Part shown: one piece after another, positions 38,945-53,400 of the stretch
Position numbering within the stretch: the first letter of the stretch is position 1
Layout of the letters: each line of letters starts with the position of its first letter
Assembly (NCBI GenBank): GCA_028015205.1
Contig: CM051512.1
Coordinates: forward strand, 4,958,755-5,022,754
Direction of reading: 5' to 3'
Source: Mytilisepta virgata
Taxonomy: Eukaryota > Mollusca > Bivalvia > Mytilida > Mytilidae
DNA: 64,000 bases
The notes under the pieces: generated by a model
The model's input: only the letters and a program-made list of their open reading frames with translations
What the model was told of the DNA's origin: nothing
Database searches by the model: none
Program-made: the position numbers and the translations under genes

Positions 38945-39627
38945 CACTTATAGCTTTGAATAATGGGCCAAATTTTGGAAAATTAAAATTCTAAAACGTT
39001 ATTGCACATTTCCATACAGTTTTTGACAATACTGTAAAGAAATAAAAATGTATAAAATGAAAGAAAACTTTCAGTCACCCACTTATAATTCCCAATTTTT
39101 GAGATTCGACCACTAAAGGCCCCAATTGTTTAAAATCAAAATTCTAAAACCTTCTTGTACATGTATATACAGTGTGTGACAAAACCGTAAAGAAATTTAA
39201 TACATAAAATAAGAAATGAAATGGAGTTTAGGTCACAAGCTTAAATTGCCAATTTAAGAAATTCGACACCTGTGGGCCCAAATGTTTGAAAATCAAAATT
39301 CTAAAACCTTATTGCGCATCTAAATACAGTATGTGACAATTGCAAATTAAATACATAAAATGAAAAATTAAAGAGGAGTTAAGGTCACAAGCTTAAATTC
39401 ACAATTTTCTCTTTCATTTTTCATTTTATGTATTTAATTGAATCAAAATTTTAAAACCTTATTGTCGATTTAGATACGGAACGTGAAATTCTGTACGGAA
39501 ATTAAATGCATAAAATGAAAAATAAAGACGAGTTTAGGTCACAAGCTTAAATTCCTAATTTTCTAAATTCGACCCCTGCTGGCCCTAATTTTTTAAAATA
39601 AAATTCTAAAACCTTATTGCGCATCTA
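38945..39627. repeat. Tandem array, unit about 155 bp, unit 2
   Basis: Relative of 6960-7470 with landmarks near 38990, 39140, 39300, 39451 and 39606. It includes a short inverted copy of the unit at about 39410-39441 that can pair with 39346-39378. Confidence 0.75.
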
Positions 39628-40690
39628 CAGTTGAGCTCAGTTCTAACCTCTCTTTAGAACTGTCCTAAACTGTAAGAAGAACTGTTCTACAACAGTTCTA
39701 GAACTGTCATCCTGACACCTTTAGAACAGATATGTCCTAACCTACATATTCCTCTACATATATATCTTTCGACAAAAAAACACGTTAAATCAAGATTTAG
39801 TCCCACCCCTTCTCAATTGAAATTATTGTGTAAGATGTCCATATATGTACTCATCCCCGGCATCTTCTACCGTGTGATAACGAAACAAATATCGTTCATA
39901 CGAGCAAGAAGAATTAATTATATAACGTATCAAATGTTTACCGTATAAAAATGGTAAAAAAGAAATAAAAAAAATAAATTAAAATGTTACTTATCTGACA
40001 GATCTGAAATCTCTGCATTGAAATTTGGGACCACCTTATACACACCTCTTTATTCAAATGCTGCATTAATTATTTTAAAATGTAGCGTCATAAAAATTTG
40101 AAACCCCGCTGATTTTGTCAGCAAACAGTTTACCTTTATACATACGCATGTATCTGTGCACCTTATAGGTTGGAACAATAAACATCCGGACAGATAAGGT
40201 ACAATATACATGTCAAAATTTTAATAAGTTATAATTACCTGAAATACACAACATGTTACGGAGAACAAATTTCTTTACCTGTGAATTTACTTCAGATAAA
40301 AATAACACAAATATTAACAAAAACAATAATTAGTTTTTCTTGTGTGTTAAAAAAAATGAAGAAAAAAAACTTCCACCAGAGCCCTTTATCACATGTATGT
40401 ACGTTTGCTGTTTTGTATAAATTAGTCATACTATAATTAATTATTGTCATAATTTTATATATTGAAATTTTAATCGATGTGAAATTTTACTACACTTTAA
40501 AAAAATGTTTTTAAAAGTTTTTCAAATGGCAAAGATAATCAATACAGAGTCATCGAACGTGAAAATAGACGGTTATATCCTGTTGATGACAGTTCTACCT
40601 TAAAACCATTTATGACGGTTCTACCTTAGATACATTTATGACAGGGTTGGTTCTACCCTAGAATCGTTCTAGAATAGTTGAGAGGTTAGA
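39628..40690. mobile_element. Inverted-repeat transposon, unit 2 copy (right end damaged)
   Basis: Counterpart of 7471-9633 without the RT insertion. The left end is CAGTTGAGCTCAGTTCTAAC. The right end stops at TTGAGAGGTTAGAA, lacking the terminal GATCTCAACTG and the TA. It also lacks several of the GGTTCTA modules. Contains the empty site for the RT fragment near 40275-40285. Confidence 0.7.
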
Positions 40691-40860
40691 ATACAATACT
40701 GTATAGAAATTAAATTCAAGAAGTTAAAAATGAACGAAGAGTTTATGTCACAACAAAGTGTGACTGATGGACAGACAGACAGACAGACGAACAGGGGCGA
40801 AAACAAAATCCCCGGACTTCTTCGAAGTGCGGGGATAATAAAAGAGCCATGAACACTTAC
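40691..40860. repeat. End of 155-bp array with GACA microsatellite, unit 2
   Basis: AATACTGTATAGAAATTAAA is followed by an impure GACAGACAGACA tract (about 40769-40792) and CGGGGATAATAAAAGAG, as at 9636-9828. Confidence 0.7.
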
Positions 40861-41315
40861 ATATAAACAGTTGCATGCTATTCTATCTAATGCATAACAT
40901 CAACATTTTAACCAGTTGCATGTTATTTTATCGAATGTATAATAGCAAAGTTGTAACCAAAAATGCGAAGTAAACATTGTAGTCAGTACAGTTGAGATAC
41001 ATCTTAAACAGGACAAAATTCAGTCAACGAAAAGAAAGGCCTTGTCTAGTGAAAGACACTGACAGATAATTGAGAGGTTAAATATGTTAAATGTTTCGAA
41101 TATGTACCCTGCAAACTAATTTGTATTTTTGTTAAGTTATAAGGTGTCTACAGTATAAGATGTGTTCTAAATCAATTGATTTAGAATACATTTTCTACAA
41201 TGACTCATATCGTTGAAATATAAACAGTGATTAAAACTAAATCCTCTTAATATGGTATGTCAAACCAATATTTTTAACATACTATAACTCAAGTTAATAT
41301 CAGATTTTCTTTTAG
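40861..41315 (+). promoter_or_regulatory. Region upstream of first recognised exon of copy 3
   Basis: Matches 12978-13381. Contains the empty site of the 3.1-kb element at about 40858-40870 and a local ~55-base duplication around (A)CCAGTTGCATG. Ends in the acceptor-like TTTTCTTTTAG. No promoter element was recognised. Confidence 0.4.
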
Positions 41316-41460
41316 AATTTGTTCGTGATGTTTCTTGGCCATACACTGTTGAAAGTAGCTGCTTTAACAAACTTCCTAATCAAAGTACTACCTCCTGGAC
41401 CACAAGATCCACCGGGGATATTTGAAAGACCAATACATCGTTTCTATGATTATATAGTCG
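41316..41460 (+). CDS. Copy 3 exon 1 (residues 1-45)
   Basis: Acceptor-like TTTTCTTTTAG before it, donor G|GTAAGT. Probable start ATG 41328; the preceding Asn-Leu-Phe-Val codons are open back to the acceptor. Lys9 and His37 replace Thr and Asn of copy 2; Lys9 breaks the hydrophobic leader. Confidence 0.85.
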
Positions 41461-44400
41461 GTAAGTAAATGCATACGGACAGTGATAATATAAAAACAAC
41501 CGTTTGTAATGAAATAATGGTTCCCCTTCTCTCGATTAGAGTTGATCTGAACTGGACTTTAGCTGTTAAGATTCAGTTAGTTGTGTTCCTAACAGTGTTT
41601 TGTGTTTATATTTTCCTCTCTGAAGTTTTACTTACATTTTAATTGATGATTGTAAATTCAGAAAATATGCATCTTACGTGAAAGAAGTTTGTATCTTGTT
41701 TTTTTTATCACTTAATGACAATAATGGTATATCATACTCTATAGTTTTGTTTTATTGAGTAAAAATAATGCATGTCCAGCTATTTCGTCATAATTAAGGC
41801 AGATCATTCCAAGCTGACTGCGTAGAACTTTGTATATGCAAAACGTTCAGCTAAAAGATAAATGCAGTTCTTTACGGTATTATTAAGTTTTAGCCTAAAA
41901 TATAGTTGTGTTTGGAGGTAGGATATCTCAACAAATTGTCGGTATTCCTATGGTAAAAAACTGTACACCTCTACTTTCCGATCTATTTGTACATTCATAA
42001 GAGTCGGAGTTTCTTCAAACTTTGAAATTAAGGACAAGAAGGTAAAAGAGGCTCGGTCATTTAATATCACATATAGATATATTAATGATGTTCTCGCAAT
42101 TAATTATCCAGGCTTTTCTCATTGAATTTCATTAATATATCCTTCAGAGTTAGAAATTAAAGAAACAACTGACACAGTTTCCTCTGCGTCGTGTTGAGAC
42201 ATATACCTCGAATTTGACTCCAGTGGTCATCTCAGTAACAGAATCTATGACAAACGTGACGACTTCCATTTTTAAATTAAATATTTTCCACACCTTACCT
42301 ATTTCACCCGTTTACGGGGTATACAGATCTCAAATTATACGGCAGCAGCTACTCTGGATTTGTTAAACATCACCAATGTCAGCAAGGATTTCACAAAAAA
42401 CATATCGTCCTTTTTCTTTAGAAATTTGTCGGTAGATAAAGACCTTATAGGCAAATATTTCGGTTTCACAAATCATACAGGATGGCCTTGTGTTATAGAT
42501 TCTGGTAACTTTATGACCACTGGATTTTCCCGACTTATCAGTTTATTTATTTATTTATTGCTCCCCTCTTTTTTTGTCAATAAGAAACTATGAATGACTG
42601 TCATAAAAGTGGGAGGTTTAGCTTGCCCTCAAACTTGCTTTAATTCTCCGGAAAATGCTTGTACCAATTCAGAATTATGACAGTTGTTTTCCAGTTGTCC
42701 CGCTGGTTGATATGGTTGAGCGTCTTGTCTGTTTTGTCGGTTTTTTGTAGACTTTCCCCTATTAAATGCACCTTGGAGTATAGTACCCTTGCTATGACCT
42801 TTATATTATATATGGATGGCTGATTTAAGGTACCTTTTACTCTTGTCTAGAATAGAGAAACTTAATATTAACCCCGGGTCACTCTTTCTGTCATCAACAT
42901 TTCTTTTTAAATTTTAGCGTGTTTTAGTGTTTGGTCACCCATATTTACTTTTTACTGCCTTTTTTGCTTATACCACAAATGTTCTTTCTTTGTTTTGTAT
43001 TGTTTCAAATATTATAATTTTTAATATTTAAACATTAAAAAATATAATACAAATTTGAGAAATTCAAATGGAATAGAGGAAATTAGTACATGTAAAACAA
43101 GTACTTGTTTTTTACCAATGTACCGTCAGCCATGCATGATTGTAAATCGTTTTTCAACAAAGAGCAACATGGATAACAGAAAAAGTCAGCCAGGACATGC
43201 CATTTAATAAACGCCACCAAACATACTGAACTCAGGAAAAAATTACACCAAAGGGGACAAAACAAATTTGAAGATAAACATGATAGAACTGTAATGTTTG
43301 ACGAGAAATATACATTCGTTTAAATGATTGATACATGTCTTATCGTTGGTATAATATGACTTAATACCTTTTTACAATGTGCTGTTGTGTATACTTTGTT
43401 AAATTTATCACCGATGGGTCCTTCAATCAAATTTTTAATTTAAGAGTACCATCCATTTACTTTATGAGGATTACCTGTTGTTAATGATCGAGTTTCTGTT
43501 TTTATTGTATATTAAAGTTGTATCTTTGTACTATAGATTTTTTTTTATTTGTTAGTGGTGTTTGTTGGACTACATAAGTCCTACATATACTTCAATATGT
43601 TTTATAAAGACAAAAGTATCAAAGAGGTTTTTAATTAAACGCCATAACACCGAGGATCCCATAAACACATTAATAAGTTCTTATGTCATTTAAATGTATT
43701 GAAGGTGCGATGTAACTTGTATGTATATAATAACCAGCATCTTTTGATAGTCTTTTCATAATGGATTATTTTATTAGATGGCAGCATCAATTACATATAA
43801 CTTTTGATTGTTTAAGTGCAGTTGGTGCAGGATCTGCTGGTGCTATTGTAGCCACTCGTCTATCAGAGGATCAGGCATCAGTGTTACTGTTGGAAGCTGG
43901 TGTATCTGATCTTGATGATGAGAGAACTTTGATACCCGGGGCATGGAGATCTCTCGCAGGAACCACAATTGACTGGCAATTCAAGACTATACCCCAGAAA
44001 CACTCACATTTTGCAATAAAAAACAGGGTATAAAACACTTTATTATTGTTTACATGACGTATCATTTCTGTAAAATGGTGAACATATTATTATGAGTTTT
44101 AATAATGTTTGATGATTTACTTAAAAATGCAAATGTTGCAAATAATAAAGAGTTATATCATTCAAGTAACCACATCTTTAAAATAAGAATTCTAACAGGG
44201 AGAAGTTGTATTTGGTGAATTTATAAAAACTTGTATGGGATGCTGTAGGCAATAACACACACTTAAAACAAGTTTGTATACCAGTAGTTTTGTCCTGTTG
44301 GGGAAATCATTATGTGTAAACTCAATCCTTTAAAAAATAAAGTAAATAATTACAATTAAAACAAACTGGACATAGAAACAAGTACATAATTAAACAAAAG

Positions 44401-47400
44401 TTATTTCTCCTTCCCAATTTGGGAACATTCTGTCTTCAATTATCAATTTTAATGCACATTTCACGGATTTAAATCTCAAGGCCTAAAATGTAGAAAACTA
44501 AAAAAAAAATAATCCGAAATGCTCAGATCAATTAAAATTAAAATAATAAGATCAGACCAAAAGTATGCAGCCAAAACCATCTCTGGACAGACATTCTTAC
44601 AAGGAAGATCATCCGTAAATTTCGCAAATTTTAACAATGTTGTAAATGAAGAAATTGTCGTCTCAGGTTTCATCCATTCCTCGTGGAAAGGTGTTAGGTG
44701 GAACGAGCACTATAAATGCGATGAATTTTATGCGAGGAAGTCGTTTTGATTTTGACGAATGGGCTAGAGAGGGATGTAGTGGGTGGAGCTACAATGACGT
44801 ACTTCCCTACTTTAAAAAGATTGAAAATGTTCAAACATCTCGACTGAAAGATCGCAGTAAGTTTTTTCAAGTGGCCTGAATAATAGAAACAACATTAATA
44901 CTTTTTTATGTCAAAGTTATTGATGATGATGGATGAAATATTGATTAACTTGCAACGGAAATTATTTTATCCATATTAGAACGAGAAAATATTGTGATTT
45001 GAATATGAGCCCTACTTTTAATTAGACCGATATGCCGAGCTGGATTTTTAACGTGCTAGCTAACGATGTAACAATTCACAGGAAGACATATCACTCCACT
45101 CTGACACATTATATTGACTCCGAGGCGATCACCCCTTTGTTATTACTCATAGATGCCACGGACGTGATAGAGAAGCATCAAATACCAAGTTAAATGTCTT
45201 TGGATTGATCCTGCAGTGGATCGAACCCATGATATTCCGTACTCGAGTCGAGCACGCTACCACGAGACCAAAGTTATAAAACATTATGAAATGTGCATGT
45301 AAATATTGCATCTAACATATTTTGCCATTCTAGTATACAGCAAAATTATGTACAAGAGAAGTGTGATTCGTTAACTGTAGTTGGTGCAGGAACTTCCGGT
45401 GCTCTTGGAAATCTTTGAGACATAATAAGTTCAAGAGACTACGAAGGTGATCTTTGGGTTCAATATCAACACGACCTGCATATTGCATTTGCAGAAATGT
45501 ATATACTTATAAGGACAGTTCTCCATGATTTACATTTAACATTCAGAAAAAATCAATCTGGCGTATTGTTTTTATATTTTGTATCATAAATGTGTGTATA
45601 CTTCAGAGTTTCGTGGATCAGACGGACCAGTTGATGTAAAACAAAGTGAATCGATTCTTCAATATTTTCATCAGCGAGCTGCACATGAAATTGGTTTTAA
45701 TACTGTCGACTGTAATGGAGAAAACCAAATAGGTAATGAAGTACGCGATCAGTTAAGTTGAATCGTATGAAAAACGTAGTTTTTTTTATGTAATTCCTGC
45801 CTGTACTTTCATTGCCCAAAAAACTGATGTCTTAGCAAATTGCATGTACATATAACCTTTCCCAAATAATAGACCATAACCTCTGCGACAATTAGATAGG
45901 TGTATAATAATCATGGGGTCACTATTTGAACATTAATAGGTAGGTGAGACAAATTTTTACCAATATTATCACTAAGCAATAAAACAGAGAACCGATAAAG
46001 TAAACAACGACACACCAATCATTTGAAACTATATTTAAGTCTACCAAACGAAGTGGGAGACATAGATTTTGATTTGCGATTTATATCGAATATGGTGTTT
46101 CCTTCCTCTCCGATTCTGTTCGTTCGAGTTCTCAATAACCATCTGAGATATGGATCTGAGATTTTCCATGACGAACGAAGTGGCTATATGTTTACCGTAG
46201 TACCCTATGTGTTTTTTTCATCGACAAACACTACGAGAATGACCAATAACCATCCCATATCATGTATTTTATTATATACCGTGGCAACACCTATTAAATG
46301 ATATGTACTTCGTAAAATTCATATGCAATTAATATCCATAGCTTTAAATCATATATGTTATTAATATCCGTAACCAGACGCACTAGATGACATGTACCTC
46401 ACTCTTTAAGTTTGGTGATCTTCACCCACCATAAATCAATAATGTCCAATTACCTCATAAACCGTTTAAATCCCCATAAACCATACATTTTCTTATTCCT
46501 CATGGTAAGGCGCACCAAATGATACATACCTCGCTTCCCCACGGGGTTATCACCACTCCCATCAAATCAACAATGTTCAATTATCTCATAAACCGCTATA
46601 ATCCTCACCCTTAACCATATATTTTCTTGTTCCCATGGAAAGACGCACCAAATGACACAAACCTTGCTTTCGCAGGGGGTTATCACCACTCCCATCAAAT
46701 TAATAATGTCATAATCAACTGTTAAAACATTGAAATCCCTGCCCCAAAATCATATATTTTCCTCTTTTTTCTCTCCTTACTTCATATTGTAGATTTAATA
46801 TAATATTAATACAAGGAATACATCAAGGTATCAGACATAATATGTAATAATAGATATTATTTCATTTCCTTGGTCACAAATTTAAAAAAAAATCGTGTTG
46901 TGTTGCAATTGATATTTTTAAAACAGATATGATTCAAACTACATTGACTGGTAGTTGGGAAGCCTTATCACGGCAGGTACGAAGTCTTTTTTATACTTTT
47001 TATTAGATGAAACCGAATGCATTTTATAACACCATATAATAAAATCCGTTCTCGTAAACGGGTCCGACATATTGGGATATATCTCTGTCAATGTAGCATG
47101 TCGACAAGCAAAAGTTGAATTAAATTGGACATTGTATGACTGTAAAAATCGGGTAACAAAATACCCATATCAAGATTTTAAAGTAACCACTCTATTTAGT
47201 ATGCATAAACTTTTTAGGAACAATTCCCCAATTTCAGTCTCTGAAAAACAAATAATTTATTGAATACAATGAAAGGCATTCGAGATATCAGTTACTTCAT
47301 TTAGGAGACTTCGTAAAAGTTCACTGTTACACTTATTACTCGTTAATAATTGAATTAATAACTGGATACAAAATATAGCGGTAAATGATTGTTGGTTTTA

Positions 47401-50400
47401 TCCTTCAATTTAGATGTGCATTGCAGGCTTTTGTGTTAATCAAGAAAACATCAAAAACGGAGAACGATGTAGTACAGCAAATTGCTATCTCCGCCCTGTT
47501 CTTCATCGACGAAATTTACAAATCAGCATAACCAGTCATGTGATTAAGGTAAAATTTGTAGAAGATTTATAACAGATAATGTAAAACGAAATACTACGAA
47601 ATACACAAAAAACCGCGGAAAGAGACTAGATGAAAGCATCTTTATTATAATTGTTCATGATATGAATTTCAAAGCAGATAATCCAAAGCTATTAACACAT
47701 AATTAAGATTTTGATATTGTATTGGTATTCTTTTTCTCGTTTGTTTTTGTTAATAAGTACATTATACATAAACGTCAGATAACATATGTAGCTTTCTGAT
47801 TGAAGATAAGAAAGAGTTTTCAATTAGGACCTGGGTATACATTGTTTAGTCAGCTGATTTAAATTTGTAAGACTGGCACTTAGCATTAGGCTCTCACGTA
47901 TCATGTTGGTAGACGAAAACTAAAGCATATAAATATACTCAATGAAATCTTAAGAATTATTTCCATGAGTTTGTGTAATAGGCTATCATGCAGCTAAATT
48001 TTATTTAATCATTATTTTATATTTATATTTTATCAGGTTATTTTCAGACGAAACATTGCTATTGGTGTGGATGTAATCAAAAACGGCCAGCTAATACGAA
48101 TCTTTGCTAGAAGAGAAGTGATATTATCCGCTGGCACAATAGGCTCACCACAAATTCTACTTCTTTCTGGAATAGGACCTAGAAAAGATCTGCGTAGTTT
48201 GAAGGTAAATCAATTGAAATGTTCGAACAAAAACATTATTGACAAATTCTAACATTTCCTTAGTCGATTTTAATTTCAACAACAAGTAATAAAAGTTTGT
48301 GCCCATTTACAAAACAAAACTGTAACATTGAAAAGATGGTTTACTGTATTTATTTGCCAAATTTAAACTAGTTCAAACTAATGTTTAAATATCAAATTTC
48401 AATATGTTAGATGATTAAAATAAGCTAATAAAAATCATTCGAAAAGGGTATTTCAAAGCGACTGGATTGAAGCCCTACATGTTATACTACACTCCATTTC
48501 CAGCACGATTTTCCGAAAAAAAGCAAGGTGGACCTTTGGATTAAGCAGCCTTGAATCGACCCTTTAATTTGTTTTCGTCTTTTGTTAATTATTTTGTTGT
48601 TCGTACAGAAATTTAATTACTATGTTTAATTTCATTTTGTATGAATATTTGGGCATACAAGAGTTATTTCTGTTATTGTATTAATTGCAAATTTATTCAA
48701 CCTTAATAATATAAGTGTGACACATTTTAGATCTATTGGGTACAAAATGAAAATCATGACATTTGACAAATGTTCACATTTTGTTTATTTCTTCAGAGAA
48801 TAATTTAAGATATTCTAACGAACCGTCAAGTTAAAGTTCAAATTTTGTTTTGCAAATGTCAAATGCAAGATATATGATACATTGATTTAGGAAACATTTT
48901 ATTTCATATATTCTTTACAAATCAAAATATTGTCCATCATTAAATATTTGCTTTTGTATCAGAACAAAATTAGAAACTATAGTTTTATTTATGTGAATAT
49001 GTTTAAACATTTGACACTGTTGAAAATTCGTTCCCACAATATATGACGAGTAAAGTTTGAAAAATGCTTTGATTTGAATTCACACCTTTCAATATTGGTC
49101 TCGCAAAATGAAATCTCATCCACGTTACATAATTCCTATCCCACTTTCCTTACAACACGCACACGATTCACATGGTGTATTGCACGTTCAACCATCAGTA
49201 TTAACTAAATGAATCGCAATTAACAGGAAAGTTCCATCGATTATACAACAAATATCAAATAAGAAATTGTCAAAACACAAGTATAGGAACTTTGTCACGG
49301 ACGGCAAGTGCTAGCTAAGATAATTCTATTTCACAACTTGAAATCATGACAAAAATCAACAAAATTAACATTTAATATTATAAAAAAAATATACATATAA
49401 ATAAATAAGTCACTATTGACAACATATTGAAAATATCAGTTAACTTTAAATGTCTAAATTGTTTACAAGATTTAGATACTAAATTCGATGTCCAAAACGA
49501 TAGTTCCGGTACGAAACAAACTGGCCCAGTGCATCATTATCACAGCTGCCCTATTGTCGTTGAAATACGGGTTCTCAGTTGAAATTATATGTTGCCTGTC
49601 GTTGAATACTACTACATCAACACTACAGATACTACTACGCTGTTGATACAGTTACACTCTGTTACGTAAATATTACATGTACAGCTACGCTCAGTACACC
49701 AATACTACGGGTTCAGCTTCACCCAATTTACTCCAATGTACAGCTACATCGATACTACATATACACCCATGCTACAATACTAGCCCTAGGACATTCCAAA
49801 TGCATATGTAATATGTTATTTGTCACACATTTTACTACAATGTTGGCACAATGTACAGAGAATACATAGCCATGTCGTATGAACACATAATTACTCAATA
49901 AAATGTCAATTTACAAACGTTCACCTTGCAAACAGTCAATTTGTACACACAGTATTCGCTGAATAATACTTGAAATACACTAATAATTGTAATTTGGTAC
50001 TCAAAATGATTTCTTGTAAACTTTAATACAACGTATACTCCATATCTCATAATTCGAACAGAAAATGCATACCCCATCGACATATTTGACCTTCATATTA
50101 GCAAAAGCGTAATTTTACTTTGATTACATAATACTTAAGATTAAAACAGAAAAAATGGTTTCCGTAAGGTAATTATTTCTCGGAACTCACAAAAGTAAAT
50201 TCATTGCAAATTTTAAAATGCTTTTAAAAACTGAATATTTTAGCACATTTAAACATTTAAAACAATTACTAATGAGTTAAATCTTACCTTAGAAATTCAG
50301 TGAACACCACGCCACATTACAACAAGTAAATTTGAAACAGAAATGCGTGCAAACCCTTGCACCGCAACCTATTTCTTCAAGGTTCTATCTACAAATTATA

Positions 50401-53400
50401 TGTTGCCTGTCGTTGAATACTACTACATCAACACTACAGATACTACTACGCTGTTGATACAGTTACACTCTGTTACGTAAATATTACATGTACAGCTACG
50501 CTCAGTACACCAATACTACGGGTTCAGCTTCACCCAATTTACTCCAATGTACAGCTACATCGATACTACATATACACCCATGCTACAATACTAGCCCTAG
50601 GACATTCCAAATACATATGTAATATGTTATTTGTCACACATTTTACTACAATGTTGGCACAATGTACAGAGAATACATAGCCATGTCGTATGAACACATA
50701 ATTACTCAATAAAATGTCAATTTACAAACGTTCACCTTGCAAACAGTCAATTTGTACACACAGTATTCGCTGAATAATACTTGAAATACACTAATAATTG
50801 TAATTTGGTACTCAAAATGATTTCTTGTAAACTTTAATACAACGTATACTCCATATCTCATAATTCGAACAGAAAATGCATACCCCATCGACATATTTGA
50901 CCTTCATATTAGCAAAAGCGTAATTTTACTTTGATTACATAATACTTAAGATTAAAACAGAAAAAATGGTTTCCGTAAGGTAATTATTTCTCGGAACTCA
51001 CAAAAGTAAATTCATTGCAAATTTTAAAATGCTTTTAAAAACTGAATATTTTAGCACATTTAAACATTTAAAACAATTACTAATGAGTTAAATCTTACCT
51101 TAGAAATTCAGTGAACACCACGCCACATTACAACAAGTAAATTTGAAACAGAAATGCGTGCAAACCCTTGCACCGCAACCTATTTCTTCAAGGTTCTATC
51201 TACAAATTATATGTTGCCTGTCGTTGAATACTACTACATCAACACTACAGATACTACTACGCTGTTGATACAGTTACACTCTGTTACGTAAATATTACAT
51301 GTACAGCTACGCTCAGTACACCAATACTACGGGTTCAGCTTCACCCAATTTACTCCAATGTACAGCTACATCGATACTACATATACACCCATGCTACAAT
51401 ACTAGCCCTAGGACATTCCAAATACATATGTAACATGTTATTTGTCACACATTTTACTACAATGTTGGCACAATGTACAGAGAATACATAGCCATGTCGT
51501 ATGAACACATAATTACTCAATAAAATGTCAATTTACAAACGTTCACCTTGCAAACAGTCAATTTGTACACACAGTATTCGCTGAATAATACTTGAAATAC
51601 ACTAATAATTGTAATTTGGTACTCAAAATGATTTCTTGTAAACTTTAATACAACGTATACTCCATATCTCATAATTCGAACAGAAAATGCATACCCCATC
51701 GACATATTTGACCTTCATATTAGCAAAAGCGTAATTTTACTTTGATTACATAATACTTAAGATTAAAACAGAAAAAATGGTTTCCGTAAGGTAATTATTT
51801 CTCGGAACTCACAAAAGTAAATTCATTGCAAATTTTAAAATGCTTTTAAAAACTGAATATTTTAGCACATTTAAACATTTAAAACAATTACTAATGAGTT
51901 AAATCTTACCTTAGAAATTCAGTGAACACCACGCCACATTACAACAAGTAAATTTGAAACAGAAATGCGTGCAAACCCTTGCACCGCAACCTATTTCTTC
52001 AAGGTTCTATCTACAATTGACCAGTGACCGCATGGCCTGACAATTGCACTCGTCACTAATTAATCAAGGGGAGATAAACCAACATGAATTAAATATGGCC
52101 TGATGAAAAACAAGGCCTTAATATAAAAACTGGACCCAGAAAATACAATGAAAACTGCACTGAATAAACCCTCTCGTCTACTGACAAACCGTAAATTCGG
52201 CACAGAAAATTATTTAAATAGCATATATACGATATGTATACATAATTAAGTCTGTATGTGACAAACATAAATTTTCGTTTCTGTTTAAAACATTTCAAGG
52301 TAAAATAATATAAATACGGGATGTGAACAGTGTGTTAATTTATGACTTCCTTATTTTTTGGTCGATTGTTTGTACCTGAAACATGTAACGCTACTGATTG
52401 AACATTGACGTATTCGTATTAATACTGGTTTTGATTGAAAAGGGGTTTCTTAGCTGTATTTTACGAATGTCTATTCGTATTTTGACTGTTATTTTCGTCA
52501 GTAAGTCTTTCAAATTATATGAACTATAACAACCGTCACAGATCAATTAGTTAGATGAGGGACTCATTAGGGTTCATCTACTCTTTAGGTCTTGAAATTT
52601 GAAAGGCTGAATTGAGTGAACGTACAAAACTATAATTTATTGTAAGAAGTGTTATATAAACAATGTAATTATGTTTCACAATAGATACCAATATTAGCTA
52701 ACCTACCAGTTGGGAAGTTCTATAAGGATCATGTAGCACTAGGATTGTTTTTATCAACGAATGCGTCCTTTGGTAGAAATAGTGAAAAGCTAGCCAATGT
52801 TGATACGAAGCTGAATTACATCTTATACAGAAAAGGTAACAAGAAAATTGACTCTGATGTCAAGCTTTAAGATTCCACCCATCACACTTTTTATGACATC
52901 AACTTCTCTTTCAGTTTTAGGTTTCAGGATTTAATTTTTTTTTATAGAATTACTGCATGCAATCTGTTGATACTCTATGAAGTTTTAATAATTTTATTTT
53001 CAAAATGGGATCAATAATAAAACATTGTAAATTCTAGCTTTTGACCTAAAGAGGACATATATACCTAAGAAGCAACCAAATCAAACCGCAATAGAGTAGT
53101 GGAATTTTCCTTTATTTGTTTACGGAAGTGACGTCAGTCACGTGCTGGGAGCTGGAAGTGCTTTAATTGACTGATTATCTCCACTTATCCCGCTCTTTTC
53201 CCTACGGTGTTGTTTTCTGTTAGGACCAAAAATAGGATTGTATTATGTCCCATTACTTCCAAGTGATGTTGTCACCATTAAATCAATGTAGATGTCTCCC
53301 TAGCAACCGCCTTAGCAACGATGGGACATTTCATTGCTCTATGATTCACTTTGTTTCTCTTCTCTTGTTCTTCGCTGCTCCTTGCTGTACATCGCTATTC

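Noticed and set aside
49895..51705. Three identical 62-aa minus-strand frames exactly 811 bases apart
   Set aside because: Copies of one chance frame inside the triplicated block; the single block in copy 2 lacks the frame.
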